Shown: positions 1 through 12,254 of the stretch, in pieces
Position numbering within the stretch: the first letter of the stretch is position 1
How the letters are laid out: each line of letters begins with the position of its first letter
Assembly (NCBI RefSeq): GCF_025698545.1
Contig: NC_068575.1
Span: forward strand, 49,795,980-49,859,979
DNA length: 64,000 bases
Direction of reading: 5' to 3'
From: Gossypium raimondii
Lineage: Eukaryota; Streptophyta; Magnoliopsida; Malvales; Malvaceae
Program-made: the position numbers and the translations under genes
Notes under the pieces: model-generated
The model's database searches: none
What the model was told of the DNA's origin: nothing
The model's input: only the letters and a program-made list of their open reading frames with translations

Positions 1-1054
1 TTTTATTTACCATTTAGGGGTTTTTTTTTCCTGCAATTCGGATCAAATGAATTTAAGTTTTATTTTGACTCTTTTTTTGGTCGTTGCTATTGAATCTAAA
101 CTCGTTATCCGATTCAAAATATGCTTGTTTTGTTTTCTAATGTTTTTTAAGGTTTTCATAATTATTTGACCTGATCTTGTTTTTAACATAAATAAACAGC
201 AATAAGGTGACGCGTTATTTATTTATTAGAACACCATACCAGTTATGGTATACTTCATTCGTCTTATGAGGTCCGGGCTCGATTGTTCTTGACACTAGTT
301 CTTTCTGCAATTGAAGTGTGTTGGACTGAAATAAATATATTTCAAACTTGGTAAGTACCTTATAGGTTTGATCAAAATTCAACTCAATGGTTTATCCTCT
401 CCTTCTCACCTGATTTTTCTTTCTTTTAATTTTCAATTGCTTTCGTGGCAGTTGTTTGGTGGAAATTTTTTTATTAGACATCATCTATGAAAGCATATTT
501 GCAAAAAAATCACGATTTTCTTTGATGATTTTAGTCAGGGGCGTAGTTAGGGGTGGCAGGGTCTCGATCTTTCCTAGGTTTTTTAAAATTTTAAATTAAT
601 CTTCTTAAAAATGATAAAAATTTAATTTAATTTTTTAAAAATTATAAATATATAGGCTAATTATATTTTTATTATCTTCTTAAAAATAATTGTGGCTTCA
701 ATTTTGATTTTAGTTTAATTTTCTTTAGTTTTAGTTTTGGTTGGAGAACTGAAGGATCATGTCCAAAAGGTTTTAGGAAGAAGACATTGCTGATGCATAT
801 ATTCTAGCATTACGGTCTATACGAAGAGGCAGGGTCAGTTAGTATATCTATATGATTGCATCATTTTAGTTAAAAAAATACTTTATTTTATAAGATTTAA
901 ATTTAAAACATAATGAATCAATTAAATAGTATTGAAATAATAAAATTGAAAATTGATTATTGTAAATTTATGGAGCTGCTTTATATAAATATATAATCAT
1001 GGGTGAGGTGAGGTCCTGAATGAAATATTTCTGTTTTTGTTTTGTTTGTATGTT
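1..1054. other. AT-rich non-coding DNA upstream of HINT3
   Basis: No gene is supported here. The stretch is AT-rich. Around 535-700 it carries a diverged relative of the dispersed repeat seen at 20.73-21.0, 23.65-23.95 and 47.49-47.74 kb: a GGGG-rich head followed by a run resembling 'aaattttaaattaat'. The similarity is loose. Confidence 0.5.
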
Positions 1055-1187
1055 CACGTGAAGCACAAAATTCCAATTTTATTATCATTTTTTTAAAAAA
1101 GCTGTTAATTATATATTCATATAAATAGAAAAAACCAAGGAAAAAAAAAGGACTGGTAGAAAAACAAGAGTCACAAAATCTCACGTG
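1055..1187 (+). promoter_or_regulatory. HINT3 core promoter with TATA box and two G-boxes
   Basis: A TATA-box match (TATAAATAG) lies at 1120-1128, about 185 bp before the HINT3 start codon, placing transcription start near 1150. Palindromic CACGTG G-boxes lie at 1055-1060 and 1182-1187. G-boxes are bound by bHLH and bZIP factors. The assignment rests on position and consensus only. Confidence 0.45.
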
Positions 1188-1311
1188 GCTGCCTGGGTAG
1201 CTGGCTGGGGATGCGGATAAGCCAACCCAACAACCGGCAGCGACCTCCATAATCCACCCCTACCTCTCACAACATCGAATTCCAGATGCCATAGCCAAAC
1301 CCAAGTTTCAA

Positions 1312-4300
1312 ATGGAGGCTCGGAGATTGGCCATTCTCTATTCTCATCTTTGCCCCTTCCGTTCGCCTTCCGTTCCATCCCTCTCCTCCATCGTTTCTCC
1401 TTCCGCTTGCGCTCCTCAGAGCAAGGAAACCTTTCCACACGACTGCGTTTTCTGTCAAATTATTCGCGGTGATTCCCCGGCTTTCAAGGTATCATCACCT
1501 TTTTAACTCTTTCTCTCACTTGCTCTTTCTTCTACATTTACTTACCTTTTCACCTTAATTCTCCAAATTTCTATTTTCATATTTACGTTTCATTTGAACA
1601 GCTGTATGAAGATGATATGTGCTTGTGTATATTGGATACCAGACCTTTGAGTCCTGGGTAAGGTATCATCCTTCCTATAGTTATTGCAAACGATTTGATT
1701 TTTACTATCTCAAAACTAACTTGCCTAACCAACAACTTCTCCGCCTAATTACAAGAGCATTTGAGTTAGCATGAGAGCTTGGTTTCAATCCCTAGCAACC
1801 CCTTCCCTACCTTCAGTTATCAAAATATAATAATACTTCAAAAAAAACAAAAATGGTAACTTCGTTAATGAATAGCAATATACTTTTAAATTATGGACTC
1901 AACGCAAAGTACAGAGAGCAATGATATGATAAATTTTTAACTCTGGGTTAGTTCAATTAGTTCATAAAATGGTTCTTAAAAGTGCCATATAACAAGTTTG
2001 GGTTCAAATTTTATTATCTGCAAGTCTATTTTGTTTTTTAGACTGCCATCTCTACTAGTTTTGTATATAGGTGAGAATGAGATTGAAGTTGTAACTTGTA
2101 AGTGAAATTAATCCAATTTTATGATTGCCTATTTGGTAAGATAGTAGCAGTAGTTGGAAAATACAAATCAAGGGCAGGTATTATTGGGAAAGGAAGGTAG
2201 ATGCGGTTTTCACTTTCTAAGAAGCTGGCATTTGACTTCAATGTGAATACCAAGGAAAAGCAAAAACCATGGTCTATATTTTATATTGGTAAATGTGGCA
2301 CTTGCCAAAAATGTGTGGTTTATCTGCCAGCTGCAGCTAAGTTATGTGCATATTTTGAATTCACAAAATTACTATTATATGTCACGTTCTTTTTCGAATT
2401 GAATATTTTTGCTTTTTCTTAAAAAAAATGTATTCTAAGAAGCATGCGTTAGTGTGTTACTCTACTAATCTAAGTTGTTGAGTCTAAAAGGTCTGCTGAC
2501 AATAACGGGATAATTTCTCTCTTTATCACTCCATATTATGTGCTCGGTATGTTGAACTAACATTAGAGCTAATCGTTGAATGTTGAACTTTATTTTTGTT
2601 TCCTAGGCACTCTCTTATTATCCCAAAGTCTCATTTTCCTTCCCTGGACACAACTCCGCCATCTGTAAGTTTGCTAGACATAGTTTCTTCAAGCAGTTGT
2701 GATAACTTTTCATTATTACTGAACATTTTGCATAGAAATTTTGATTGGATAAAGACTTGTGTACTTATTGGTGAGCAGATAAAAGTCTTAACATTTGCAT
2801 GTGGGTAAAAAAAAAATGTTTGAGAAGAATAAGCGATGACAAATTGTCCATTGTTTAATCTCATGACAGATTTTGCACTTTGATTTTAGAAAGTGTAATA
2901 ATTTCTTGTCGCAGGTAGCATCCATGTTAGCCCAACCTCCATTAACTTTTTAAAGCTAAAATCTAAAACTATTAGTTTGGCTTTTGTTCTAGGTTTATGC
3001 AAAAGAAGATTTTAACATGCATCTATTTATGTGCTCTGGCTGCATATATGTATTGAAAATGTTGTGGACCAAGTATCATGCTTTGCAAATTTAAGATTGT
3101 TTGAGAATGTTCTTAGAGTAAATCATGTTTTTGGTCTATCTTTTATGTGTATTTTGAGGAGCATTCAGGTGGTAGCTGCGATGTGTTCAAAAGTGCCTTT
3201 TATTAGCAATGCAATCATCAAAGTTACTGGTGCTGGTATGTGCTGAAGTGTGTCTATTGCAACTATAATCTAAACATCTCAGTTTTCTTTGAAGTTTTTA
3301 GACTACGTATCTTAATACATGTTAAATTTGCAATCAATTTTACTTAAAATTTTTGGCTTTTGAAATGCGCTTTTGTAAAACCATGACCTTAAGCTATATG
3401 TTATATTTTATATAGGGTTAGAAGATTGACACTAGCTGAAGCCACTAAAAGAAACAACTGCTCTGTATTTGTTTGTTCATCCTCGTTCATTCTTTGTAAA
3501 AATTATTTTGGAAATATGGATGATCGAAATATATAAATTTCACCACTTTGATAAGTACATGTATAGATATAAGTATCTTAGCAAGTGTTGATTTGCACAT
3601 GAAGCAGCTGTTTTCTGTTACTACATGTCTGCTTGAGGTTTATTTTGATGCAGCTTTGTTCAATCCAGAAAACAACCATGACTGGAATTACTTTGTTAAA
3701 GAAAGTCTTGATTTAATGTAATTAGATTTGACTAACTGAACAAATTTATGATATTTTCCCTGTTTACAGCTGCATTTTCTCTTCTTGGAGCATTCTCATA
3801 TGAAATTCTGATACAGACTTTATAGTAATTTAAAACTACTTTTTTACTCGTTCATTTCTCATAGTTCTCTGGGAGCTAGATCACACTACCATTTAGTGTT
3901 TCTTTGAGGAAAATTAATTTATCAACGGTCACCTTGTTTACCAACTTTCTAGTTTTTGTTAAATATCTGTTATTTAATGTGGAGGACAATGTACTTAATA
4001 CGTCTTGGAATTAACTTCCAAGCTCCAATGTGCAGATTCATTCAACTTGTTGGTTAACAATGGTGTAGCTGCTGGTCAAGTTGTATTTCATGTAAGTTGC
4101 CAGTCTCTACTTTTTGGTGTGATGCTTGTGTCTAGAGTAGGTAGAGAAAGGCAGTTTATGTTTCATGGCAACTAAAAGAGATCCCACTTCCACATGAATT
4201 TATCTTGAATTGTGATGTTTTGACCCTACTTTATCCCAGTTTTGCCGAGGGAGCAACCCTTTTTTTACCTCGAATTGGTCAAACATACGCCAAGTTCGAG

Positions 4301-4722
4301 AGTACTCTAATAGGATTAGTCCTATTAGAGCAACTAATTGCCTTTTTCGTACTGAAACTAATTACATCTGGTTTTTCCTAGAAGATTAGTTTAAATAACG
4401 CCTATACTGATTTAGACGATAATTTTGAGTGGTTTGTTTATGATATTAAATTTCAGACACATATTCACATAATCCCCCGTAAAGCAGGTGATTGCTTGTG
4501 GACTTCTGAGGTATGCTTAATTTGTTTACTTATTTACTTACATATGCAAAATCTGGAGTGCCCTTTCATGGGAGTAAATATGACCTACTGCAAGTTTTAC
4601 AGAGTTTGCATCGGCGGACCCTAAAGGTAGACCAGGAAACGTCGGGTCTTGCGAATCGAGTTCGAGAATTGCTGCTAAACATTTCTGAAGATAACAAGGA
4701 TCAAGTGTCTACTCTGTCTTGA
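1312..4722 (+). CDS. HINT3: HINT3-like HIT-family nucleotide hydrolase/adenylylsulfatase
   Basis: Seven exons with GT-AG junctions join in frame: 1312-1488, 1602-1657, 2607-2664, 3169-3235, 4036-4091, 4457-4510 and 4603-4722. They encode 195 residues, close to about 197 recalled for Arabidopsis HINT3. Residues 1-44 form a Ser/Pro/Arg-rich extension that could be a transit peptide. The HIT domain starts at CVFC (45-48), continues through a YEDD..CILD block and a HSLIIPK strand, and ends with the triad motif H-T-H-I-H-I-I at 138-144, whose histidines act in nucleotidyl transfer. The start MEARRLAIL closely resembles my memory of HINT3. Plant HINT proteins hydrolyse adenylylsulfate and nucleoside phosphoramidates. 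All catalytic positions are intact, so the gene is probably functional. Confidence 0.93.
1938..2095 (+). repeat. possible tRNA-derived SINE relic in HINT3 intron 2
   Basis: An A-box-like string (GGGTTAGTTCAATTAG, near 1945) is followed about 50 bp later by a B-box-like GGGTTCAAATT (near 2000). This spacing suits an internal RNA polymerase III promoter of a SINE. Both boxes are imperfect and no A-rich tail or target duplication is evident, so the call is weak. Confidence 0.3.
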
Positions 4723-6732
4723 AACTTTTGGGGGGATCATTTACATATATACAGCTTTAGCTTTAGCTTATGTACCATAGAAGTAGATAGTTCATTCTTT
4801 CAAGAATCTCGTCGGTCCTTCGTAATGGTGTGATTTTGCTTGTTCAAGCTGGTATGGAAGATTGTTTCACTATTTAAAATGTATTAAAATTTTAAAGAAC
4901 ATTTTGGTAATAAATTTTAAATTTAACCAGTGATCTTAATTTAAATTACTAAAATTTATATTATCATACATCGAAAAATCAGTTTTAATTTAAATGATAT
5001 TGAGATTCTGAATTTTTATCTAAAGTAACTTATTGAAATTACTTATATATATATATGTAAAATATTATAATAAAAAAAAGGATTATAGGTGTATAGACAT
5101 TTTAACTTTGACATGCAAATTAAATGAAATATTTGAAGAATTATATTTATATTATTGTTTAGATCCTTTTGGCGATGGATGGGGTTGGTGGATGTTCTCT
5201 TGAGCTAGTGGCATGGATATTGATTTATTTTTGGAATATTTATGTTTCTTTTTAAAATTCAGTATTATCTTATTTTATAATTTTTGAATTCAATAAATGA
5301 GATCATATAATTTAGAGAAAAAAAAACACTCTTTACATGTGTTGAAGGACAAATTCCATCAACACAACAAAAGCTTTAGAATCAATAGAACATTATGACA
5401 CGTTGACGGTTGACTCTGTCACAACTTAAGTATAACATATTAGAAGTGATTGCAAACACTTAATACAATAAAGAAATTAGCCTCGGATGGTCCAAAAAGG
5501 CTGGCATAAATCAGCAAAAGAACCAAGCATCCACCAAATCAGAGAGGATGGTAACAAAATCAACCTTAAAACCACTTGCAAAAATAAGACTACATGCATA
5601 AGTAAGACTAAAAAACATACTATAAGAGTGGATAAAAACTTCTAAAAGTGAAAACTTATTAAACAATGGAAAAAAAGAGAGTATAGAACTTAAGACAACA
5701 TTAGTCCAAACCGACTCGTGAAATCATTTATTATTCTGAAACTCTCAAAATAGAAATAGATTAAAAAGTCAATGAAGAGCTACTCACTTTCTAAAAGAAA
5801 CTGTCGGTGGTTGGTGGTGTTTCAACGATGATAGGCACCGTCATCTTTCTATTACAACTTGTGAGGGCAACAAAAATATTCACAAAATAAATCTATAAAT
5901 TGAAAAGAGAGAAGACGCATGGAGTGAATGAGAAGAGCGTTGCTAGGCAAAAACATTGTAATTTTATTTTAGTGAGATTGGTATAGCAAAAACATTTTGA
6001 TCCTCATCAGATATATTTTAAGAGTTGTGGTTATAGTTACTATGACTAAGCCTGGGAAAATACAACATTAACTTCAAAGTGGCAGCAAATAAAAAGAAAA
6101 AAATTGCTGATTCGGAAGAGAATTATGATGGAATGACTATTGTGTAAGAACAAAAAGAAAATTAATCTTGAAGTGCATCAAAATGTACAAATTCATATAG
6201 AAAGGGTTTGTTTTTGTCCCTCATTATTCATTTATAACTTCACTAAAATCCAAAAATGTCAAAATAAAGACTAATAAAATAATTAGTAGAAGTAAACGAT
6301 GTATGGTCTTATTTTTCCAATTTTGTTTTCTAAAGACTAGCCCGAAATGCATCTTAGTTGGGCCCACGTTCTAGAACAAAAATTATAACACTATGTTGGA
6401 TTTTTTTTGTACAAGTAGTAGAAATTTTTGGCCAAGATAAATATTAATCTTATGATAAATATGGAATAAGGAATGGTATTGTCTCCTTTAAAAAAAACCA
6501 ATCAAATGCCCTGTTTGTGTACACTAAATACTACTTTAAGAAGACACATATGTTCTACTACAAAATAAGAGGCATACCATAGGTGACTTACTTAAACGCA
6601 CCAAATTTTAGTTCCAATAAAATAAATTTAAAGGGTTGATTAAATTATTTCTGTAATTTACCTTAAATTTAAAAGAAATTAAAATTGACCATTGAAAGTG
6701 CAGAGAAACATCCTTGGTTTTTCCTACTTTCC
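4723..6732. other. intergenic DNA between HINT3 and the WAK-like gene
   Basis: About 2 kb of AT-rich sequence. No exon chain, transposase motif or terminal-repeat pair was recognised. Confidence 0.5.
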
Positions 6733-6743
6733 CTATAAAATAG
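6733..6743 (+). promoter_or_regulatory. TATA box of the WAK-like gene
   Basis: CTATAAAATAG lies about 40 bp before the start codon at 6781, which would give a very short 5' leader. Match and position are good; use is inferred. Confidence 0.5.
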
Positions 6744-6780
6744 AGTTAAATGGTCCAAAATAGGAAGAAAAGAAGCAAAA

Positions 6781-9420
6781 ATGATAATGAGATTTGCTTT
6801 AATATTCATTTTCTTGGTTTTGCTACTTACCAAAGTAGCATTAGCATCTAATTCTACAGCTATTCCTATAGCAAAACCTGGGTGTAACGACACCTGCGGA
6901 CAGGTTAGGGTCCCTTACCCTTTTGGAATTGGACCCGATTGTTACCGGGATTCGTGGTTTGAGGTGCTTTGCAATGAAACTTTGAGCCCTCCAACAACTT
7001 TAGTGAAAAAGATAAATATGGAGGTCTTGAATTTTTCTTATGTTCCCGAGTATACTAGCATTGAGTTCGTTCGCGTGAAGAGTCCAGTAATTTCTAAGAA
7101 TTGTTCACCCAGGGAAACCGAGCAAAGGGTGAATTTAACAGGCAGCCCTTTCTTCTATTCAGAGACGAGAAACAAATTCGTAGCTGCAGGATGCAACAAC
7201 AGAGCTTTAATGGCAGGAATTAATCCCACAATTGTTGGGTGTGAATCAGATTGTATTAATGGCGACACACTCTTTGGAAGTCCTGGCCCTGATAAAACTT
7301 GCAACAGTGGTACATGCTGTGAGACTGTCATACCATCTGATCTGAAAACATTTAATGCCACATTTGAGAGAAATGAGCCTGAAGGATGCCAGCTAGCCTT
7401 CCTGGTAGATCAACAGTGGTTTGACTTTAGTATAGAAAACTCCTCCCGTTTGCAAAATACGGAGTATGTTCCAGCTTTGCTTGATTGGTCACTACCCCCT
7501 GAAGATTACGGCACAAGTAATTACTCAGGGCGACTTTATTGCAGTTATGGTTATTGGGGGAATCCATATCTTCCTTATGGATGTCATGGTAAAAGGAGAA
7601 TAAAATTCTCTTCTCATCCATCTCATGTTTGATTATATCTTCATGGATGCATGCTACCTAAAATCAGCCGACTCTTTCTTAAATTTGTTTCTAATATCGG
7701 AATTATTGTTTAGATATTGATGAATGCCTGGAGGACAAGAGACGATGTGGGGACGACACTTGTGTGAATAAACCAGGGCACTTTGTGTGTGAAGGAAGCA
7801 GAACTTGGATTATTGCTTTAGGTAATTAACATCATCACATAAATGGTCGTCTATAGATGATTACCAAAAATGGATATCTGTTTATGAAATTTAGAGAAAC
7901 ATATTTCGATCAACATCAAATTTCGTCGTTAAACAATTTTGCGCATCACTCTTCCTCGTGATACAACTTTCTCACATTTTTGGGTATGGGATTCGTACCA
8001 CCCCAACAATGGAGTGATCTGATCACTCTTGGTGATTTAAGATCACTGCCAGGTAATTTAACATTAATGCCACATATGGTATTTAAATAGCTAATAAATA
8101 GGATGTAATTATTGTATGCAAATCACAGTAGATTTTGGGGTGTTCAACCTATTTATTTAAGCCTTTTGAATTGTTGATTACGTACCTAATTCAACATTCT
8201 TGATATTCTTGTTTTAGGTCTAGGTCTAGGTTTTGGAATTCTTTGCTTGGTGGTTGGTGGATGGTTGTTGTACAAGTTTTTAAAGAAGAGGAGGGAAGTG
8301 AAGCTCAAGGAAAAGTTCTTTAAACGTAGTGGCGGATTCTTATTACAACAACAAATGTTTTCACACAAAGGAAGCTTGGAGAAAACCAAGATATTTACCT
8401 CCAAGGAGTTGGATAAAGCAACTGATAATTTCAACAAGAATAGAGTGCTCGGGCAAGGCGGACAAGGTACTGTTTACAAAGGAATGCTGGTTGATGGGAG
8501 AATCGTTGCAGTTAAAAAGTCCAAAGCAATGGTTGCAGAGACAGTTGAAGAGTTCATTAATGAAGTTGTCATCCTTTCTCAAATTAATCATAGAAATGTC
8601 GTCAAACTATTAGGATGTTGTTTGGAGACTGAGGTTCCATTACTGGTTTATGAATTCATTCCCAATGGTACACTTTTTCAATATCTGCATGACCAAAGTG
8701 AGGAGTTCCCATTACCATGGGGAACACGACTAAGAATTGCCAAAGAAACCGCAGAAGCCATTTCGTATTTGCATTTTTCGGCCTCCATTCCAATTTATCA
8801 TCGAGACATCAAGTCCACGAATATCTTGTTAGATGAAAAGTTCAAGGCAAAGGTTTCAGATTTTGGGACATCAAGATCGATTTCTGTCGATCAAACTCAC
8901 TTGACCACACGTGCAAGGTACATTTGGGTACCTAGACCCGGAGTATTTTCAATCAAGTCAATTTACAGAAAAAAGTGATGTCTACAGCTTTGGAGTTGTC
9001 TTGGTGGAGTTACTAACAGGTGAAAAGCCAATTTTATCTCTAAAAATGGCAGATAAAAGTAGAAGTTTGGCCACACACTTCATTGCATCAATGGAAGAAA
9101 ACAGAGTGTTGGAAATTATTGATGGTCGAGTGGAGAAACAGGCAAAAGTTGAGGAGCTAATGATGGTAGCTAAACTTGCATACCGATGCTTGAGCTTGAG
9201 CGGAAAGAAGCGGCCAACAATGAAAGAAGTTGCTATGCAGTTAGAGCAGATTATGCCATTGCCAAAGCAAAATGATTCCAATGTTGATCATCATCACGGC
9301 CGGGAAGAGATAAACTATTTAAAATTGGATTTACCTTTCCCTTTGGAATCTTCTTCTTTGACAGATTCAAGTCTTTTCTCTGGAACTTCTTGTTCCACAG
9401 AAAAGGAGCCACTTGTTTAG
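6781..9420 (+). pseudogene. wall-associated receptor kinase-like gene with a frameshift in the kinase domain
   Basis: Three exons: 6781-7588, 7714-7821 and 8218-9420. In order: a signal peptide (about 1-22), a galacturonan-binding GUB_WAK region starting KPGCNDTCG and rich in paired cysteines, a short calcium-type EGF segment starting DIDEC (exon 2), one membrane span (about 305-322), a KKRR stop-transfer, and a Ser/Thr kinase with glycine loop [12 protein letters not shown], lysine in [13 protein letters not shown] catalytic loop and DFG. Near 8910-8916 the frame breaks: expected ..CGTGTGCAAGG.. reads CGTGCAAGG, a 2-bp loss in a GT repeat. The reading frame then stops at 8976-8978, giving about 558 residues. 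The correct frame resumes at 8911 ([13 protein letters not shown]) and runs clean to 9420, so an intact gene would give about 706. WAK-like kinases sense wall pectin. The break is recent or a sequence error, because the rest is undamaged. Confidence 0.85.
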
Positions 9421-9462
9421 ATGCTAGCAAAACAATGTGATTGTAAATTTGCGCATATATAT

Positions 9463-9982
9463 GTTAAATTTTTTTATTAGTTACTGTATTTTGCAAAAGT
9501 TTTAGATTTGATCTTTGTATTTTTATTTGTTTAATATCAGTTCTTGTACTTTTTGAATTGGCCACATTTAGTCCCTGTACTTTTTAATTTTTGAAATTTT
9601 AGTCTTGACCCAAACAATAACAATTAAATATGTTTGGTTAAATTCAATTACTAATCTGTACTATCCGTACAATTATAGATTTAATCCATTTTCTCCAATT
9701 GGATCTTTCTAAGTTCCTATACTTTGTGATTTTGAAATTCCAATATTGACTTAAATGATACTTTTTAATCTATTAACTAGATTTTTAGTGAGTAATATGT
9801 GAAAATAATAAATGACATGATTAGAAATAGTGAACTTTACTTAATGAATTTAACAATCATTGTTTCATAGGGATTGAAATTTTAAAATTTGAAAAGTATA
9901 AGGACTAAAATGATCAAATAAAAGTACAAGAATTAAATCCATAACCTTTCTAAAGTATAGGAAATAATGGCAGAATTTAACC
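9463..9982. mobile_element. MULE-type MITE with imperfect terminal inverted repeats
   Basis: The left end (9463-9590) and the reverse complement of the right end (9850-9982) align over about 80-100 bp, including 'cttgtactttt' and 'ttttagtcctt'-like blocks and outer GTTAAATT ends. About 520 bp with no coding capacity. It lies just 3' of the kinase gene and may supply its 3' UTR. Ends are approximate; no clear target duplication. Confidence 0.55.
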
Positions 9983-10439
9983 ATATACTATTTTGCATTT
10001 GAATTATTTTATTTTTGAATTATTTTATTTTTGCACCGTCTCATGCACCTTCAATTAATAATAAAATGACACATCATCATTAGTGTAAAATAAAAAAATT
10101 GAAGTGCTTGAAAATAAAAATTATTAACTTTATTAAACATAATTAAATGTTAATTATAAATATTTTTTCATGTTCTAGGTTTTAAATTTTGAGTTTTAGA
10201 TTTCAAATTTTGGATTTGATGTTTTGTATTTATTTATGTTTATAATTAATATTTATTTTTGAAATAAAGTTATTTATATTTATTTTAAACCATTCAATAT
10301 TTTTTTTGTTTTATACAAGTGATAATGTGTCATCTTATTATTAACTGATAATGTATGAGACTTATACACCGGCGGTGCATCAAATATTCTCCCTTATTCT
10401 TTTACCCAATTACTTTCTTTTAAAAGCTTATTGTCGGTT

Positions 10440-10740
10440 TTTTTTTACTTTATTCTTTGGGTAAACTACACCCAAATCACTAAACTATTAATAAATTTAT
10501 GTTTTGATCTTTTAACTTTAAAATGTCACAAAATGGTTACTAAACTATTTGAAAGTTGTCATTGGGCGCTGTTAAGATCGCTTCTATATAGCCTTCCTTG
10601 TTTGCATTGCATGCGCCAATCAGAAACTCTCATTCATCTTCTCTTTTACAATTCATTGTTTTATGAAACAATATTCAACGACACAAATTTGCGAATCAAA
10701 ATCCAAACAGCTTTCTTCTCTAATCACTGACATTGATCGT
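10440..10740 (+). repeat. one-ended fragment of a MULE-like element
   Basis: It starts with GGGTAAACTACAC followed by a 'cactaaactatt' block, the same terminal type as the element at 15337 and related to the arms at 28.9-29.5 kb. No matching inverted right end was found, so it is probably truncated. Confidence 0.4.
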
Positions 10741-10801
10741 TAAATCGACTTGAACCTAAGTTATGTGGAGGGATCTCAATCACATGAATGCATCTCTCCA
10801 A

Positions 10802-11246
10802 TTAATTTAAGTCGTTATCTCTGGCTTCAGTCGTTCTTGCTATATTGATCATTGACAAATGATCAGATTTCACCATCACTTTCCTGTAGCCAAGTCCCCA
10901 CGCTACCGCCAGTCCATCGCTAATTGCCCACAGCTCCGCCTGATCAATGGAGCAAACTCCTACGAAACGGATGTAGCCCATTAGCCAATCTCCTCTATGG
11001 TTCCTTATCACACCACCTGCTTTTCCTTGCATCGTTTTCATATAGACTGAGCCATCAGAATTTAGCTTCACCTTGCCTTCCTCCGGTGGTTCCCATCTTG
11101 GCAAAGGCATGGTATTAAATAGACTTTCTGTCTTAAAAATCTCTACATCTTTACAATGTCTTTCAAGGCTTACACTTTGATTGAGTAAGGTGCTAATTTG
11201 GATGAATTCTTCTTTTTGATTTTTTACGTCAAAATTATTGGCATTA
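10802..11246 (-). pseudogene. RNase H-like domain fragment of a LINE-type retroelement
   Basis: The minus strand is open from about 11246 to a stop at 10802; an ATG at 11110 is internal. The protein carries the plant retroelement RNase H (RVT_3-type) signature: WEPPEEGKVKLNSDGS with the first catalytic Asp, a GGVIRNHRG strand, QAELWAISDGL with the catalytic Glu, and VKSDH with the second Asp. The frame ends at ARDNDLN, before the C-terminal helix and last metal ligand normally seen. No reverse transcriptase domain lies beside it. I read this as a 5'- and 3'-truncated relic, not a host gene. Confidence 0.7.
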
Positions 11247-11249
11247 GAT

Positions 11250-12254
11250 TGTTACATAAGATAAACAAAACAGTAAAAAGACCTCTTCAGTTCCTTTCGA
11301 AATTAAACAAGTTAATCTCTTAAAAAAATCAAAATTTAACCATTGAAAAGATTTAATAAGAAGCAGGGGTAATAGTTACTTAATTATGAGTTGAAATTTT
11401 GATATTAAATATATTTAACCATTTTCTGTCTATGCAACTTTAATTATTCAGCATCCACATAAAAATGACGTCTGATTAGATTGAAATTGATTGGACCAGT
11501 CTAATTAATATAAATCTTAAATCAACTAAAAATTAATTGAATTAACATTTTTTTATTAAATTAGAAACTTGATTAATTCCATCCCCAAACCAATTTGATT
11601 GGAAAAGAACAAAAATAGGGTGAAAATGAATGAAAACCATATCCATTTTTTTTATGTGGGTGTGAAATTAACATCGGGAAATTTGGGTACAATGGACAAG
11701 AAGCAAGTGAATTGGCACTGGTAAGGTTGGTCAGTCATCACTTGATATTGATTTTTACTGTGATTTTTGGTAATATTTTATATATATCTATATTATTATT
11801 TAAGGCGTTAATTGAGTTAATTTAAATTTCACATGTCAACTGAATACAAATTTAATTACAAAAATATCATTTTATATTTAAAATGAAATATATTTTTTTG
11901 AATATATTTTATTCCCTTTAATTTTTAAAAGTTTATTTTAATTATCATCAATATTGAATGATGACCAAATATTGTAAACTAATGGAAATAGTAGGTTGCT
12001 TTTTGGAAATCCCGCTGCTCCCGCTTTCTTTTTGAAAGAAATGAAAAAAAATATTATGTAAAGGTTTCAAATTTAACCGTCTTGTTTTGTTCAAACTTTC
12101 CAACCCCTTCTTACTGCAAACTTTAGCTACATAGTCGTGTTCACTTTCATTTATTCTTTTCTTAGTAAAAGGGAACAGTTTGAGTTGTTTTATGCTTTAT
12201 AAGTTCCTTATTGCTGTTACTATCAGGGTTTAGTTACGTTTTGCTGCATGATAG
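11250..12254. other. region where the 5' exons of CHIP should be
   Basis: I searched this stretch for the missing TPR-coding exons of the CHIP gene and found none. It is AT-rich, with no recognisable mobile element. In the CHIP frame there are TGA and TAG triplets immediately before the first recognisable exon. Confidence 0.55.
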
